Origin: Ulota crispa
Taxonomy: Eukaryota > Streptophyta > Bryopsida > Orthotrichales > Orthotrichaceae
Reading direction: 5' to 3'
Assembly: GCA_963920765.1 (NCBI GenBank)
Contig: OY987251.1
Span: forward strand, 9,055,219 to 9,119,218
Length of the DNA stretch: 64,000 bases
The translations under genes and the position numbers were made by a program. The notes under the pieces are model-generated. The model was given only the letters and a program-made list of their open reading frames with translations, ran no database searches and was not told the DNA's origin. The stretch's first letter is position 1. Every line of letters starts with the position of its first letter. Below are positions 11,141 to 22,089 of this stretch, piece after piece.

Positions 11141-11437
11141 CTACAACTTTCAATAGCCTGAAGAGAGGCTACCTTTCCCTCTCTCTAGGTATCATCCATG
11201 AACTTCATCCTCACAATTTTTTTTAAATCAATTAATTTATTTATTATTACTATTACTATTTTCTTTCTGACATGGTTGGGCCCCCACATTGACATATGAG
11301 CACTAAACTGAGCCTCTCTTTCATAAACTCTTTGACAAATTCAACCACGTGTCCCCACAACTAAAGAATGGTGTGGAATATTCAACACCATTTTGTTGGA
11401 GGGAAGCCAGCCTCTGGTAGTGCTACTAAATGTTATG
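11141..11437. mobile_element. MITE family G, copy 1
   Basis: About 297 bp with imperfect ends (CTACAACTTTCAATAGCC / GCTACTAAATGTTATG). It matches 28200-28478 and interrupts sequence that is continuous in the related outer element at about 28575-28600, so it is a true insertion. Shared interior landmark: GAGCCTCTCTTTCATAAACT. Confidence 0.65.
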
Positions 11438-11640
11438 TTACACTTGACTTATGCAAGGAGCTATGGTGAAAATTTTGTGACATTTGATTATATAAATTGA
11501 GGAACATGATCATTTGAAGTTAGTATAAAAAGTTTTATTTGACCTTTGCCCAAAAAATTTAGGTCCTTTTGACTGCATGTTGTCAACATTTTTTGTAACA
11601 TGAGTTTTATAAAGAGTTGTCCAACATGCTTTAAATCATA

Positions 11641-11998
11641 CTCCCTTTGTCCCAAAATGATCTTCATGTTGACCTTTATTTAGAGTCCCAAAATGATCTT
11701 CTTGTTGGAGGAGGAAGGGAGCTAGCAACACTTGCACATAGTCCAAAAGCATGGACATGCTAACCAATCCCATGCCATCAAGTGAGTGGCCACCGGTGCT
11801 CTTCAAAAATGCCTCAAAATTTCAAATTTCAAGCACTTTGAAACCACTTTTTGAAAACTAATTTGAAACTCAAAATTTCAAAACAATAAGAGGACACTAA
11901 ACTCTATTCATAAGTATAAAAAAATTGAAAAAAGGTTCTTTTTGAGCTTAATCTATAACGTTTTGTGTAACAGGAAGATCATTTTGGGACGGAGGGAG
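11641..11998. mobile_element. Stowaway MITE (classic CTCCCTCCGTCCC type)
   Basis: Ends CTCCCTTTGTCCCAAAATGA and TCATTTTGGGACGGAGGGAG, TA on both sides (11639-11640, 11999-12000), 358 bp. These ends match the widespread plant Stowaway consensus. Confidence 0.9.
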
Positions 11999-12712
11999 TA
12001 TTAGGCATGTTTCTACAAGTTTTCAAAGCCAAAAAAATATATGGAATACACCCTACATGGCCCTCCATTGCAAACATATGTTGGAATTTCACACCACACC
12101 CTAAAGTTTTTGCAAACCATATTTTTAAGGGCTAATTTTGAATTATAGAAATCCAAACAGTAGATTGAGAGATTTTGCCTTTATTGAAAATCACAAAATA
12201 AAAAAACAAAATAAAATGAAACCTCAAGTAACTAATACATTTCAAATGCTATTATATTTGTCATAAATAATAATATATTTATCTAGCACATTATTGCTTT
12301 GGATATACACCAATAAAGGATCATGTCTTCATTAGTTGCTTTTGGAAAAAGTCAATGAAAAACGATTTGCTTGAACTGCTCCTTGAACAAAATACTCCAT
12401 AAACATCAATAACTTTTGAATAGTAAATCTGATTTCAATAAAAACGTATACCTCCACGTAACCCTGACAAAATTATATTTCAAAATAAGAATTCAAAGAT
12501 TTTGATCAAAAACCCCAGTCATATATGCCTGCCCAAAATCCATTTTGACCCGTATAGACAATGGGCTTTTAGTTTTAGGGGTTAATAGAGATCCTAATCA
12601 ATAAATTGGAATAAACCATGCAAAAAAGCAAGCAGTACATGGCATATAAAAAGGTGTTTTTTTTCCAAGTTCAATAGACTATCATCACAACTCACGAGTA
12701 CATATAAACTAT

Positions 12713-12829
12713 CACTACAAGGAAATGGTGTCCAAATTGACATGTCTTAATTGATTAAATGCGTCTAAATTGATAAAAAATGTTTTAATTGACAAAAAAT
12801 AGTCAAATTGACAGTGTTCCCTTGTAGTG
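12713..12829. mobile_element. Miniature CACTA element, 117 bp
   Basis: Ends CACTACAAGGAAATGG and GTTCCCTTGTAGTG; between them are repeated AATTGACA / AATTGATA motifs like the subterminal repeats of the element at 688-2557. The expected 3-bp TSD is not clean (TAT left, ATA right). Confidence 0.75.
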
Positions 12830-13229
12830 ATATAAACAATGTCCTCCACTTGTTATGGATGCCAAGGTCCGGGAAGAATTGACCCATTAGTTCAAAGCTA
12901 GCCAATTGAAATGAGAAAAAACCGTTTGCAATTCATAAACATTGGTTAAAAACTAGTCAAAAATCTTTTAAAAATTTATATATAGTATGAAATAGAGAAA
13001 ATAACCACAGGAGCTCCTTGATAAACTGGTTCAATATAAGAGTTGAAGGAAATTTACCAAAAAATCTAAAATATTTCCCAGACCCTGATGGATGCTATAG
13101 TAATAGTGCCATGAATATGTCCATGGAAGTGAAGGAAATAAAATAGTACCATTCACCAACACTATTTTTTGTAGGGGTCACTATTAATACCATTGTTTGC
13201 ACCCATAACTAATGAAAACCTACATTCTA
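12830..13229. other. Intergenic DNA, nothing recognised
   Basis: AT-rich, no gene or repeat boundary seen. Confidence 0.35.
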
Positions 13230-13776
13230 CAATTGGATACACTAATCTTACCAACGGCCTATTGCAGCCATTTAGCTTTTCTGGGTGAAACGTGGAGTGT
13301 AATTGCTATATTTATGTCAAAAAAATTGTCGTTTCATTCTTATGCAATCCCAACCAAGTGTATCAAATTTCAAAACCAAAACTCCATGAATAATTTTGCA
13401 AGAGGTTCATGGGGTTACATGATAATTTGATGAAAACATTGCTAATGAATTTTTGAGATTTGATTGCATGAATATGTGAGAAATATCCATACAGATATCT
13501 TCCATGCAAAAAAAAAAAAACCCTTGAGTAGCAAACATGCAATCTACAAAAGATTCAATGAAACTTGTGATAGGCCTAAATTTTGTAAAATACATATCTT
13601 TTTATGAAAACCAAATTTTGTTGTTTGACTCAAATATTGTAACTAGGTTTGTATCTCTAAACATGATATTTTGTTTACTTGATGAAAAGCTAGTTACAAA
13701 ATAAATAAATACTACAAAATTTGGGTCTATCACAAGTTTCATTGAATCTTTTGTAGATTGCATTTTTGTTACTTAA
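13230..13776. mobile_element. Foldback family K, truncated copy
   Basis: Left end TACAATTGGATACAC and interior match the elements at 38249-39119 and 40635-42766. The inverted arms are visible as AGATTCAATGAAACTTGTGA (about 13548) against its inverse at about 13733. The right arm stops at TTAA (13773-13776), exactly where a TTAA-type element begins; intact copies read through that TTAA. The outer right end was not found. Confidence 0.7.
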
Positions 13777-14045
13777 TCCCTAAATGCCCAAGCAACTAGA
13801 TGTAGGTGTTTACAAACCTTTGAAGATGAATGAAACCTTATCAAATCACTATTTTTATTATTGTATTTTCAGTACAAGTTTTTTTAAAGTCTATTTTCAA
13901 CATCAAAAACTTAATTTTGAAAATGAATGTTGACAATTTTTCTAATCAAGATTTTGTACATGAGTGTCCACTTGCAATTTTCAATTTTCTGATGTTGGAA
14001 AATCTTGAACATGAGCCTCAAATACACTAGAGCTTAAAGATTTCT
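13777..14045. mobile_element. Partial TTAA-flanked piggyBac-like element
   Basis: Begins TCCCTAAATGCCCAAGC after TTAA and is homologous, inverted, to the right half of 8337-8978 up to about 14045 (shared CTCAAATACACTAGAGCTT). The other end is missing or too diverged. It is inserted in a TTAA of the family K copy. Confidence 0.6.
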
Positions 14046-15104
14046 TAAATCCAAAATCAACACTGAGTCCTATTTTGTGGACTAAAATTAAACCTTTGTG
14101 AAAACATATGCCATGATTATTGCCCATTTAATCAAAAGTAACTTTTCTACTTATTTTGCACTGCTACTCAAAATTCTCATTTAACACCATATTCATGAAA
14201 TTTTCACATGATGAGTACATAAAATATTAAAATGCCATAAGTTACATTTTATGAAACTTCAAATCAATGATAAACTTGAAAGGCATTATAATTTACGGAG
14301 AAGCATGTTTTGAAATAATTCAATAATGAAATTGATTGCATCTAAACAATCAAATTTGTCATCTGCAGTTGAAATAGCTTAAGAAAATTGTCACATTCAT
14401 ACAAGATGTTTTTACGAAACTATTTTGATTCGGTTTCATAATGCATAATAAACTAAAGTACACTTTAGAAAGCAGTCGTTCAAAAAGAGAATTGTTGGGA
14501 TGTAAATCATAATAGTATTTTTTGTTTCAACTCTCATTCTCTTAAGCTTTGCTTTCTTCACCATTGGATCACCCACAATAAAAGAATACTTGCTAATATT
14601 TTGTCAGGTAACCCACATCTAGAACTTGTAGAGAATAAGTGCATCCTTTATAATTCGTCAGCTTATTTACTCTTTTTCCTCAGCTTAACAAAAACATGTG
14701 AAATTAAAAAGTACAAATTTCTGTAATCAGTATAAATCCCATGATGAGCCAAAAACCTTCTTGAATATTCTTGATTCGAGAGTAGCCTCTAGAATCTCAA
14801 AGTTTCTCGATAAGTCCATACCAGAGTCCCTACCAGAGTTGGACTAGTATCACTAGAACCTCCTCCAACAAGAGAGAATGTTGAGAGTCAGAGCCCCTAC
14901 CGAAAGGTAAGGGTCATCAAACAGATGCGTGGCCAAGAATAACTGTCCAAGATACCCTTATAAAAACGTCTTATACCAGGACAACGTTAATCCTCACCCA
15001 CTTCTCTCTTCCCTATCTTGTACTTTGACACTCGTTTTTCCAATAGTTTCTGTATGTTGACACTCGCATTTTCAGTGTTGTCTTCACTTTACCGTCAAAT
15101 CACC
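14046..15104. other. Intergenic DNA, nothing recognised
   Basis: No gene or clear repeat found in about 1 kb. Confidence 0.35.
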
Positions 15105-15460
15105 TCTAAGCTAGAGGTTCATGAATGGAGCATGTAAGATTGTAAAGGCAGAAACTGAATTTTGGGGAGGTGAAACTTCTTGAAACATTTTTCGGTAAAT
15201 TTTCCTTAGAAGACAAGAGGAATTGGCATCTAATCCAAGTTGTTTCATAAGAGGAATTGGCATCTAATCCAAGTTGTTTCATATTTCTTGGAGCTTTGTA
15301 GAATTAATTATGAAATTTTGAAGTGGAAAAGCCATAGGGCTCTAAAATGCTGCACCTCCTCAAATGTACATTGTCTTTTGAAGGGCTATGAAAAACAATA
15401 TGCACAAACAGAGAACGTTACATTTTAGGAGGTGCACCATTTTAGAGCCTGTACGCTTTT
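15105..15460. repeat. Repeat family L with internal hairpin
   Basis: Matches 42775-43010 in inverse orientation (shared TTTTGGGGAGGTGAAACTTC, GGAATTGGCATCTAATCC). It contains an inverted pair, GGGCTCTAAAATGCTGCACC at about 15338 and GGTGCACCATTTTAGAGCC near 15432-15450. Confidence 0.6.
15215..15282. repeat. Perfect 34-bp tandem duplication
   Basis: Two identical 34-bp units beginning AAGAGGAATTGGCATCTAAT (15215-15248 and 15249-15282). The identity suggests a recent event. Confidence 0.9.
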
Positions 15461-15557
15461 ATAACCTCCTACATTAGCAAAAGTCTTCATTGAGATTGTT
15501 ATAGCCTAGAACTTAGTAGAAACAGTACTTCCTTCTAGGCTTGTGAAGCAGCTCAGT

Positions 15558-16513
15558 AATCAACAATCAGGCCCCAGATTTGAGTTCCCTAGTCCGAAAC
15601 ACAAGTGTCCATACAACTGATCTCATCTCCACAAGCCAGAAATGCACAACGTAACACACACAAAATATCCAAAACGGAGACTTACTTTCACAACACGAGC
15701 CAGCAAGGGAAATGCCCGTCAGTTTGCAATGAAGGAATAGAATTTGAACAAAAGGGCACATGATACCAGGCAAACTGAAGATCTACAGTCACATAAACAT
15801 GAGCCAATAAAGAGCGAGAATGCGCATGATATAGAAATTGTTGTTTTTTGAAACAGAAGGAGATGCCATGACAGTTGTTGCTAGTGTTGAATTGTAATGG
15901 ACCTGGTCCTAATCAACAATCAGGCTCCATATTTTAGTTCCCTAGTCCAAAACACAAGTGTCCATACAAGTTATACAACTGATCAAATCTTCACAAGCCA
16001 GAAATGCACAACGTAACCGGGAACGTAACACACACAAAATATCCGAAACGAAGACTTACTTTCACACCCGGCTTTCACAACACCAGCCAGCAAGGGAAAT
16101 ATCCGTCTGTTTGCAATGAAGGAAATAGAATTCAAATAAAAGGGCACAAAGAGCGAGAATGTGAAGACCTACAGTCACATATACATAAGCTTACAAAGAT
16201 CGAGAATGTGTCCATGATATAGAAATTGTTGTTTTTTGAAACAGAAGGAGATGCAACAACAGTTGTGCTATTGTTGAATTGTAATGGACCTGGTCCTGAG
16301 GGAAATGCCAATCTGTTTTGCAATGAAGGACATAGAATTCAAACAGAAGGGCACATGATGATACCAGGCAAAGTGAAGATCTACTGTCAAATATACATAA
16401 GCCAACAAAGACCGAGAATATGTCCATGATATAGAAATTGTTTTTTTTGGGAACAGAAGGGGATGATGCAGTGACAGTTGCTGCTAGTGTTGCATTGTAA
16501 TGGACCTGGTCCT
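15558..16513. repeat. Tandem repeats of the ATL gene 3' end
   Basis: Three units: 15558-15910 (353 bp), 15911-16297 (387 bp) and a shorter 16298-16513. Each ends AATGGACCTGGTCCT. On the minus strand each unit begins with a copy of the last codons of the ATL gene (RTRSIT[M/I]QH stop in the third and first units, a slight variant in the second) followed by 3' flanking sequence. Short internal expansions (AACGTAAC, CACACC) explain the length difference of the second unit. Only the unit nearest the gene carries the working stop codon. Confidence 0.8.
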
Positions 16514-19500
16514 GTGCAGCTGATCCGCTGCCCCCTCTGGAGACGGCGACGGCGACGGCGACGTAGCGGAGAACACCATTCGCTTGTCCCTGCCCATTAG
16601 CCAATTCAGAGAAAACCTCCGAGAGAACGAAGTCGAAGCCGTCGCCACGGCGGCCGCGCCCGCGGCGCCAGGCTTCGACGGAGCTTCACCACCTCCGCCG
16701 AGGACCTTAACGATGTGGTCTAATCCCAAGGAGGTCTCTGACAGGGAGCGCCGGTACCAGCTCGCACTGACCTTGCCTTCGGGCAACCGGCTCAGCGACG
16801 AACACCGCTGCTTGGGAATGCCGGGATCCCTGGATTCCGGTTCAGGCGGTAGTACTGGGGATGGCGATGGGAATGCGGATGAAGAGGAGGAGGTGGATGG
16901 TGATGACCAGCGGTTGGAGTTCTCTTCAATGATCTCGCCGCGTTCGATGTCGATGTCGATCCACCTGCTGCCGTGGCAAGCTGCAGCAGTGACAATGCAC
17001 ACAGTTTAGCATAGTTTGCTTCGTAACGTTCGAAATTTCTATGAAGGCTTTTATCTTGATGTGCATCTATCTATACTGGGAACCTAACCCTCATTGACTT
17101 TGTGCCCTTTTTTAGGAGCTTCTAAAACTTTCTGGTGGAAGTTGAAGCAATGAAAGCTGTCCCAAATATAAAACATCAAATGTCCTTCAAAGTTTCAACC
17201 ATGTTTTTAAAAACCAACAAAATGCCAATCACTGAATCACCCCCTAGCAAAGTATCGAAAGTAGCATTGTGATGAAGGCAAACTATTACTCTTGGTTTCA
17301 AATAAAGACTAAAATGACTGTGCATCAAGGTTAGATTTTGAATCGGTTATGAGATATTGATTTCCTATGAAATACACTCATACAGTGGTCTACCAAAAAG
17401 ATAGTTGTATTCTTTATTTTTATCACCATCCTCTTCAAGGTTAGATTTTGAATCGGTTATGAGATATTGATTTCCTATGAAATACACTCATACAGTGGTC
17501 TTCCAAAAAGATAGTTGTATTCTTTATTTTTATCACCATCCTCTTATAGCATTGAGTAGCTTGGAAGGTCAAAAATATATACACCAAACCGTCACTAAAC
17601 CGTCACTAAGGCCATGATACTTCCCAGTAAGCATAATGTCAAAATTACTGTCAAAATCAAAAAATAACATGCTGGTTGATTTTGTTGCCAAAACTGATTT
17701 TGAAAAATGTGAATTTGGAGTGGCGACAATCTTTTTGGTAGGGCACTATACATCAACATTAGATTCTAGACCAATTATTTTGTGAGATGTTGATTTTTAA
17801 ATGTTGCATTAGCCATACATGTCCAACTCACGTAAAGCATGTGCCTATATACTAGTATGAGATTGTTTGGAGATTTTTCAAAGAAGCTAAGGGCTCTTGT
17901 CAAGAGATGGAAGGGGCATTTGGAGGTAGTGTAAGATTTGCTACTACAAAAGGGCAAAGTTGAGAACCATATAAGGTAGTATGCTTTACTTGTGACCCCT
18001 CTCAAATAAAGCGCCACACAGGTAGATCAAGAATGGCTATGAAGTGGTGCATGAATGGACCCCTTCAAGTCAAGAAGAAAAAGTGTATTCTATTGTAATA
18101 GCCAATCATTCTCCTTAATTTCATCCATCTCTTTCACAAGTTACAAGGGGACGGTTTATGGGAGACCTATAGTCACAAATACGTGCCCACTATTGACAGC
18201 TTTGAAAATTGCATCAACAATTCAATAATGCTTCAAATAATATGTTATACTTAACATTCATTTCTCTTTATCTCAAAATTAAGCAAAAATAACTTTGCCC
18301 ATGAAAACCTAGACCAGCCCTTAAAGTGACGGTTTTAGAGCATACTACCTTAGATAGATGTTTTCAAAAGGGTTTGAAGGTTGTACCAAAACTGGATATT
18401 AAAAGTTAAAGGGTGCAGTGATCACTGACCTGGAGAATCATGACCATAGGCAGCAGGTGAGAACGCGGCGTTGGAATACTCGCTGCCGATCGGGGTGAGG
18501 AGCTCTCGGACGCGCGAGAGCGTGTGAGGCGTATAGAGCCCGCGACTGGCCCAGAAGAGCTCGTCGTTCGCAGGCGTGCCACCCGCGCTCGCGAGCTCGG
18601 GAATGCTATCCGAGAGCGCGCTCCGGTGCGTGGGCTTGGAGGAGGCCCAGTCCTGGGGCCGACCGGGGTACGGCGTGGGCGCGATCATGAGCTCCCAACT
18701 GGCAGGGTTCACGATGTACTCGTAGCTGCCCATGGAATACGAGCGCGCGCCATTGCGCGTCAACTTGCGCGAGTCCGAGGTCTTCACCTTCCCCGCCACG
18801 CGCCCCAAATGCACTTTCATCACTCGGTGCTCGCCGTGCTCGTCCATGACGCGTATCGTTGGCGCGAACGGACTCGGCGTCTCGACGGGCACTATCTCCA
18901 TCTCGAGTTCCTCGTGAATCTCTTGTATCTCGTTCTCCGATTCCGCTTCTTCCACGTCGCAGATCCGGAAGCTGTTCTGGTAGCTCCCGTGAATGGAGCC
19001 GTGCAGGCTTGCGACCACGCGCCGCGAGTGCAGCTCTTGCCCCGGACAGATGAACCTGTTGCAAAAGGGCCTGTTAGTTTCACACTAAGCAGTTCACATT
19101 CCCCAATTGCCGCCATATATAACAAATCAATAACTCTGCGAAGCTGAAAATTTACAAGGGTTACAAATGTGACTGTCTGTGACACTTTACCCACATAGAC
19201 ATTTGCCCGGATCACCTACTTAAATGAAAAAGTATAAAAGCTGACAAGAGCTGTTGAGGAAATGCACGCAGAGGTCCCATCATGAAACCCAATGTGCTAT
19301 ACTTGGAGTAAACATGCTAATGAATAACCAGAGCATAACGATGAGAAACTTATAAGAGCATGTAGGATTTTCTGGTTGAAATGGCGCGAAATCTGACCTG
19401 TTGGAGTGCATCATGTCCGACGTGGAGGCACCCATGTCGTCACGGACCCGTCCGGGATCGGGCAACAAGCTGCGTCGGCACAAGGGGCACGTCGAGTTCG

Positions 19501-19957
19501 ACAAGAGCCAAGTGTCAATGCACTCGATATGAAACGCATGCTTGCATTTGGGCAACAGTCGTAATCGATCTTCATCGACGAACTCCGTCAAACAAACAGC
19601 GCAGTCGGCGCTGTCCTTAAGCCCTCGGATGGAGCCGTAGCTGAACAAGGGGAGCGTGTCAATGAACGCCTGCTCCACGCCCGCGTCGTGCAAGTGAAAC
19701 AGGTGCTGCAGCTGGCCATGGAGCGCGCTCACCAGCGGGCTGTGGTGGCGCGGGGTTTGGTTGCGACGCCGCCCCAAACAGCGGGCCAGGAGGTGCAGGA
19801 AGCCTGAGAGGACAAACACCACGCTCAGGATGACGACGATGACCACCACCGACGGGTTCAAGTGCGGGTCCCGCGACGAGCCCGTCGTCGAGGGCGCCTG
19901 TTGTTGCGGCGGGAGCACGTTCGGATAGCTTCTCACAGCGTCGTCGGCGGGCGACAT
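16484..19957 (-). CDS. ATL-family RING-H2 E3 ubiquitin ligase (ATL13/46/47-like), 560 aa
   Basis: Three exons on the minus strand: 19957-19398, 19055-18430 and 16980-16484. Donors are CAACAG|GTCAGA and TCCAG|GTCAGT; acceptors are CAACAG|G and GCTGCAG|CTTG. Phases agree and the total is 1683 nt. The protein has one N-terminal transmembrane segment (about residues 36-58), a GLD-like motif GVEQAFIDTLPLFSYGSI (93-110) and a RING-H2 domain at 119-160 with all eight metal ligands (CAVC, CKHAFHIEC, then CPLC) and the ATL-typical tryptophan in IDTW. The long C-terminus has acidic and Ser/Pro-rich stretches, the ATL13/46-type block RSYSMGSYEYIVN, and FSLNWLMGRDKRMVF near the end. ATL proteins are membrane-anchored ligases that pass ubiquitin from an E2 to substrates, often in stress responses; the substrate here is unknown.

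Odd points: two introns in a family that is mostly intronless in flowering plants, a MITE in the 1449-bp second intron, and a tandemly repeated 3' end. Confidence 0.92.
17326..17545. repeat. 110-bp tandem duplication in ATL intron 2
   Basis: Units 17326-17435 and 17436-17545 differ at one position that I can see (GGTCTACC against GGTCTTCC). Each unit contains the left end of the TA-flanked MITE, so the duplication copied host sequence together with the transposon end. A more diverged relative of the unit's start lies at about 17751. Confidence 0.85.
17383..17748. mobile_element. Tc1/mariner-type MITE in ATL intron 2
   Basis: Left end CAGTGGTCTACCAAAAAG and right end CTTTTTGGTAGGGCACTA, flanked by TA (17381-17382, 17749-17750). 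CAGTG followed by A-rich sequence is typical of Tc1/mariner termini. The left end is present twice because of the 110-bp duplication. Confidence 0.7.
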
Positions 19958-21460
19958 TGAGCTTCACCCTTCTCCGTCGCTAACTCCGTCGCTAACGCCG
20001 TCGCTAACTACAGCGGCAACTCCAAGACAGCCCCTTGCTCGTATTCAAATCAAGCTTCGGAGCTTCTACTACTACTACTACTACTCTTCGGCCTGTTTCG
20101 ATGTTTCCATTGCATGTCGTCCATGCCCCTCAACGACAATCGCTCTCACACAAGCTGCTGGCTACCTCTAGGTCTGACTTGCCTACATCCTGCAACACTT
20201 CAAGCTCTTACTACTACTCCCTGCAAGCAATGGCGACTCTGTCTCCAAGCACCTCAGTCTGCACTGGTTTCGGCGTTACCAGCATGTTGCTACCTTCTCG
20301 GAACAAGCTTCTCAGTGCAGTTTTCTCAGTGCAAGCTAACGTTTACCCCGACGCTCGAAACTCCGTCATAGTCCTCATCACGTAAAACCTGTGATGCCGC
20401 TGCCAGCTGCTGCTGCTGCAACAAACACTCCCTATACTCGTTCCAGTCACCATTGTAGCAGCAACCTGCGCTTCAATATCCTCCGCTCCACATCGCCACC
20501 CCTCCTGAGTCCCGACGTCCCAACCTCGGCAACCCACAGCTTAAGAGCTGGAGAGGAAGTTCTCGTCCAGCTAAGCTGCAACATACAGACCACTAAGTTC
20601 CGTTTCGAGGCAACCAAGTGTTCAAAAACAGCCACACTACATTGCCGAAAATCAGTGTAACCTAAGCTTCGACCTAGCTAAGTTTTCACGAAAGAAAACA
20701 ATACAGATGCAAGCTTCGACGATTAGAGGCGATCGACCTTGGACGAGCCCATGACCAGCTACAGTAAGTTAAGGTTTTGGTCACAAAGAAGGTCACGTTA
20801 TTCGAGGCAAAAAGCCTTGCATTGTTCCAGGCTACCTGCACGTTAGCCTCCAGATTAAGCTTACTAACTTACTCTAGAGTCTAGAGAGTCTAGACAGAGG
20901 GAAGAGATGGGAGCGTAGTGACAGATGGACGACGCTCCTTTGAGCCATGGTGTCAGCGATTGCCAGTCCCCGTCTGCTGTCGGGCTGCATCCTCACCATC
21001 GATTCCGCCAGGTGGTGACTGGTGAGTGCCTCCCGCTCTCTCTCATCTCTCTCATCTCTCGTCTCTCTGGCTTCACTATGCTGAGTGAGCTCTCTCGTCT
21101 CTGTCGTCTCTCTCATCTCTGACACGTTCCCGTTGCATCGCCATAACCGCAATAAATGCCAAAGCCAATCAATTCACCTCAAAACAACGAAGCGAGCTGA
21201 GAACCCAGCAATGAACGAACCTCACTCGACGATGGCGATGGAATCACGAGGCTGTGCAATATATTCTCTATCATTTGTTGTGGGCGGAATTATGTCGTCT
21301 GCATGCGCATGCTGTTCAACGTTGTTGAATGCACAAGTTCAGACAAAATGCAAACAAACCATATCCACCACCGGACTCTCAGATTGCTCATCAAACTATC
21401 AATCAGTAATTTCAGTTAGTCAATACTCTCGATCATTTGTTAGGAGTATGTAGCTATGGA
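19958..21460 (-). promoter_or_regulatory. GC-richer upstream region, probable leader/promoter of the ATL gene
   Basis: Clearly less AT-rich than surrounding intergenic DNA. Near the start codon lie three CCGTCGCTAAC units (19974-20005) and a CTA trinucleotide run (about 20068-20085). At 21030-21120 a CTCTCTCATCTCT tract reads as GA repeats on the gene's strand, which in plants are typical of core promoters and 5' leaders and are bound by GAGA-binding (BPC) proteins. Open frames of 60-120 codons on both strands show no protein signature. The transcription start cannot be placed. Confidence 0.4.
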
Positions 21461-21812
21461 CTGCACAGTAAATACTGCATTGAGGTTGCCTTATAAATTA
21501 GGTTGTTTTACATTGGAAAAGTTACCTCATGACTTATTGATTGGGCACTTGGAGTTGGAGGCGCATGCAACTCTTTAGATTTAGATGTTTGTTGAATTTT
21601 ACATGGTTTGCTACTTAAATGTTGTTAGTTTGTTTTTTGGCAACTCTTTTGTTGTTGCCACTTGTCAAGCCCTATGAAATTTGTTTTTTGTAAATAATTA
21701 TTGATGAAAATTATTGTAGTACTAGTAAGTATGTATATAGTGTAGAATGTTGAGAAATTAGTGTAGGGCAACCTAAATGCACTATTTAGTGAAGATGAGT
21801 ATTCAGTATTCA
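21461..21812. other. Intergenic DNA, nothing recognised
   Basis: AT-rich, between the ATL leader region and a MITE. Confidence 0.35.
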
Positions 21813-21823
21813 CCCAAACATCA

Positions 21824-22078
21824 AGACAATGCTATGTTGTGAGCACAAAATGGTGAGCATGTGAGCGGTGAGCAGCCATTTGGTGAGCATAATCTAATTT
21901 TGAGCTTAAAATCAATGCAAAAACTAAAAAAATAGCTAGTTTTTCAAAAGATAAGGGTTTAAAATACACAATTAGAGGGCCATGTGTATACAATTATAGG
22001 TGGAATTGAGTATTTTAACAAAAAATCTAGGCTCACAGCTCACATATCATGGATCCCCACTCACAATATAGCATTCCC
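21824..22078. mobile_element. MITE with long TSD (Mutator-like), family T
   Basis: Ends AATGCTATGTTGTGAG near the left and CTCACAATATAGCATT near the right, with further inverted matches (ATGTGAGCGGTGAGC against GCTCACAGCTCACAT). The 11-bp direct repeat CCCAAACATCA flanks it (21813-21823, 22079-22089). A 9-11 bp TSD suggests the Mutator superfamily. Confidence 0.65.
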
Positions 22079-22089
22079 CCCAAACATCA

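Larger units (their letters stand above)
11029..12581. mobile_element. TTAA-flanked piggyBac-like element with two nested MITEs
   Basis: Ends CCCCTAAACACCAAGCCC and AGTTTTAGGGG, TTAA at 11025-11028 and 12582-12585. The interior is homologous to the element at 28481-31333. Nested inside are a MITE at 11141-11437 and a Stowaway at 11641-11998. No transposase. Confidence 0.75.

Noticed and set aside
16191-16604. 137-codon minus-strand frame overlapping the ATL 3' end
   Set aside because: It runs through tandem repeats of the ATL 3' end in another frame and has no family resemblance.
18524-19147. 207-codon plus-strand frame
   Set aside because: Antisense shadow of the GC-rich second ATL exon.
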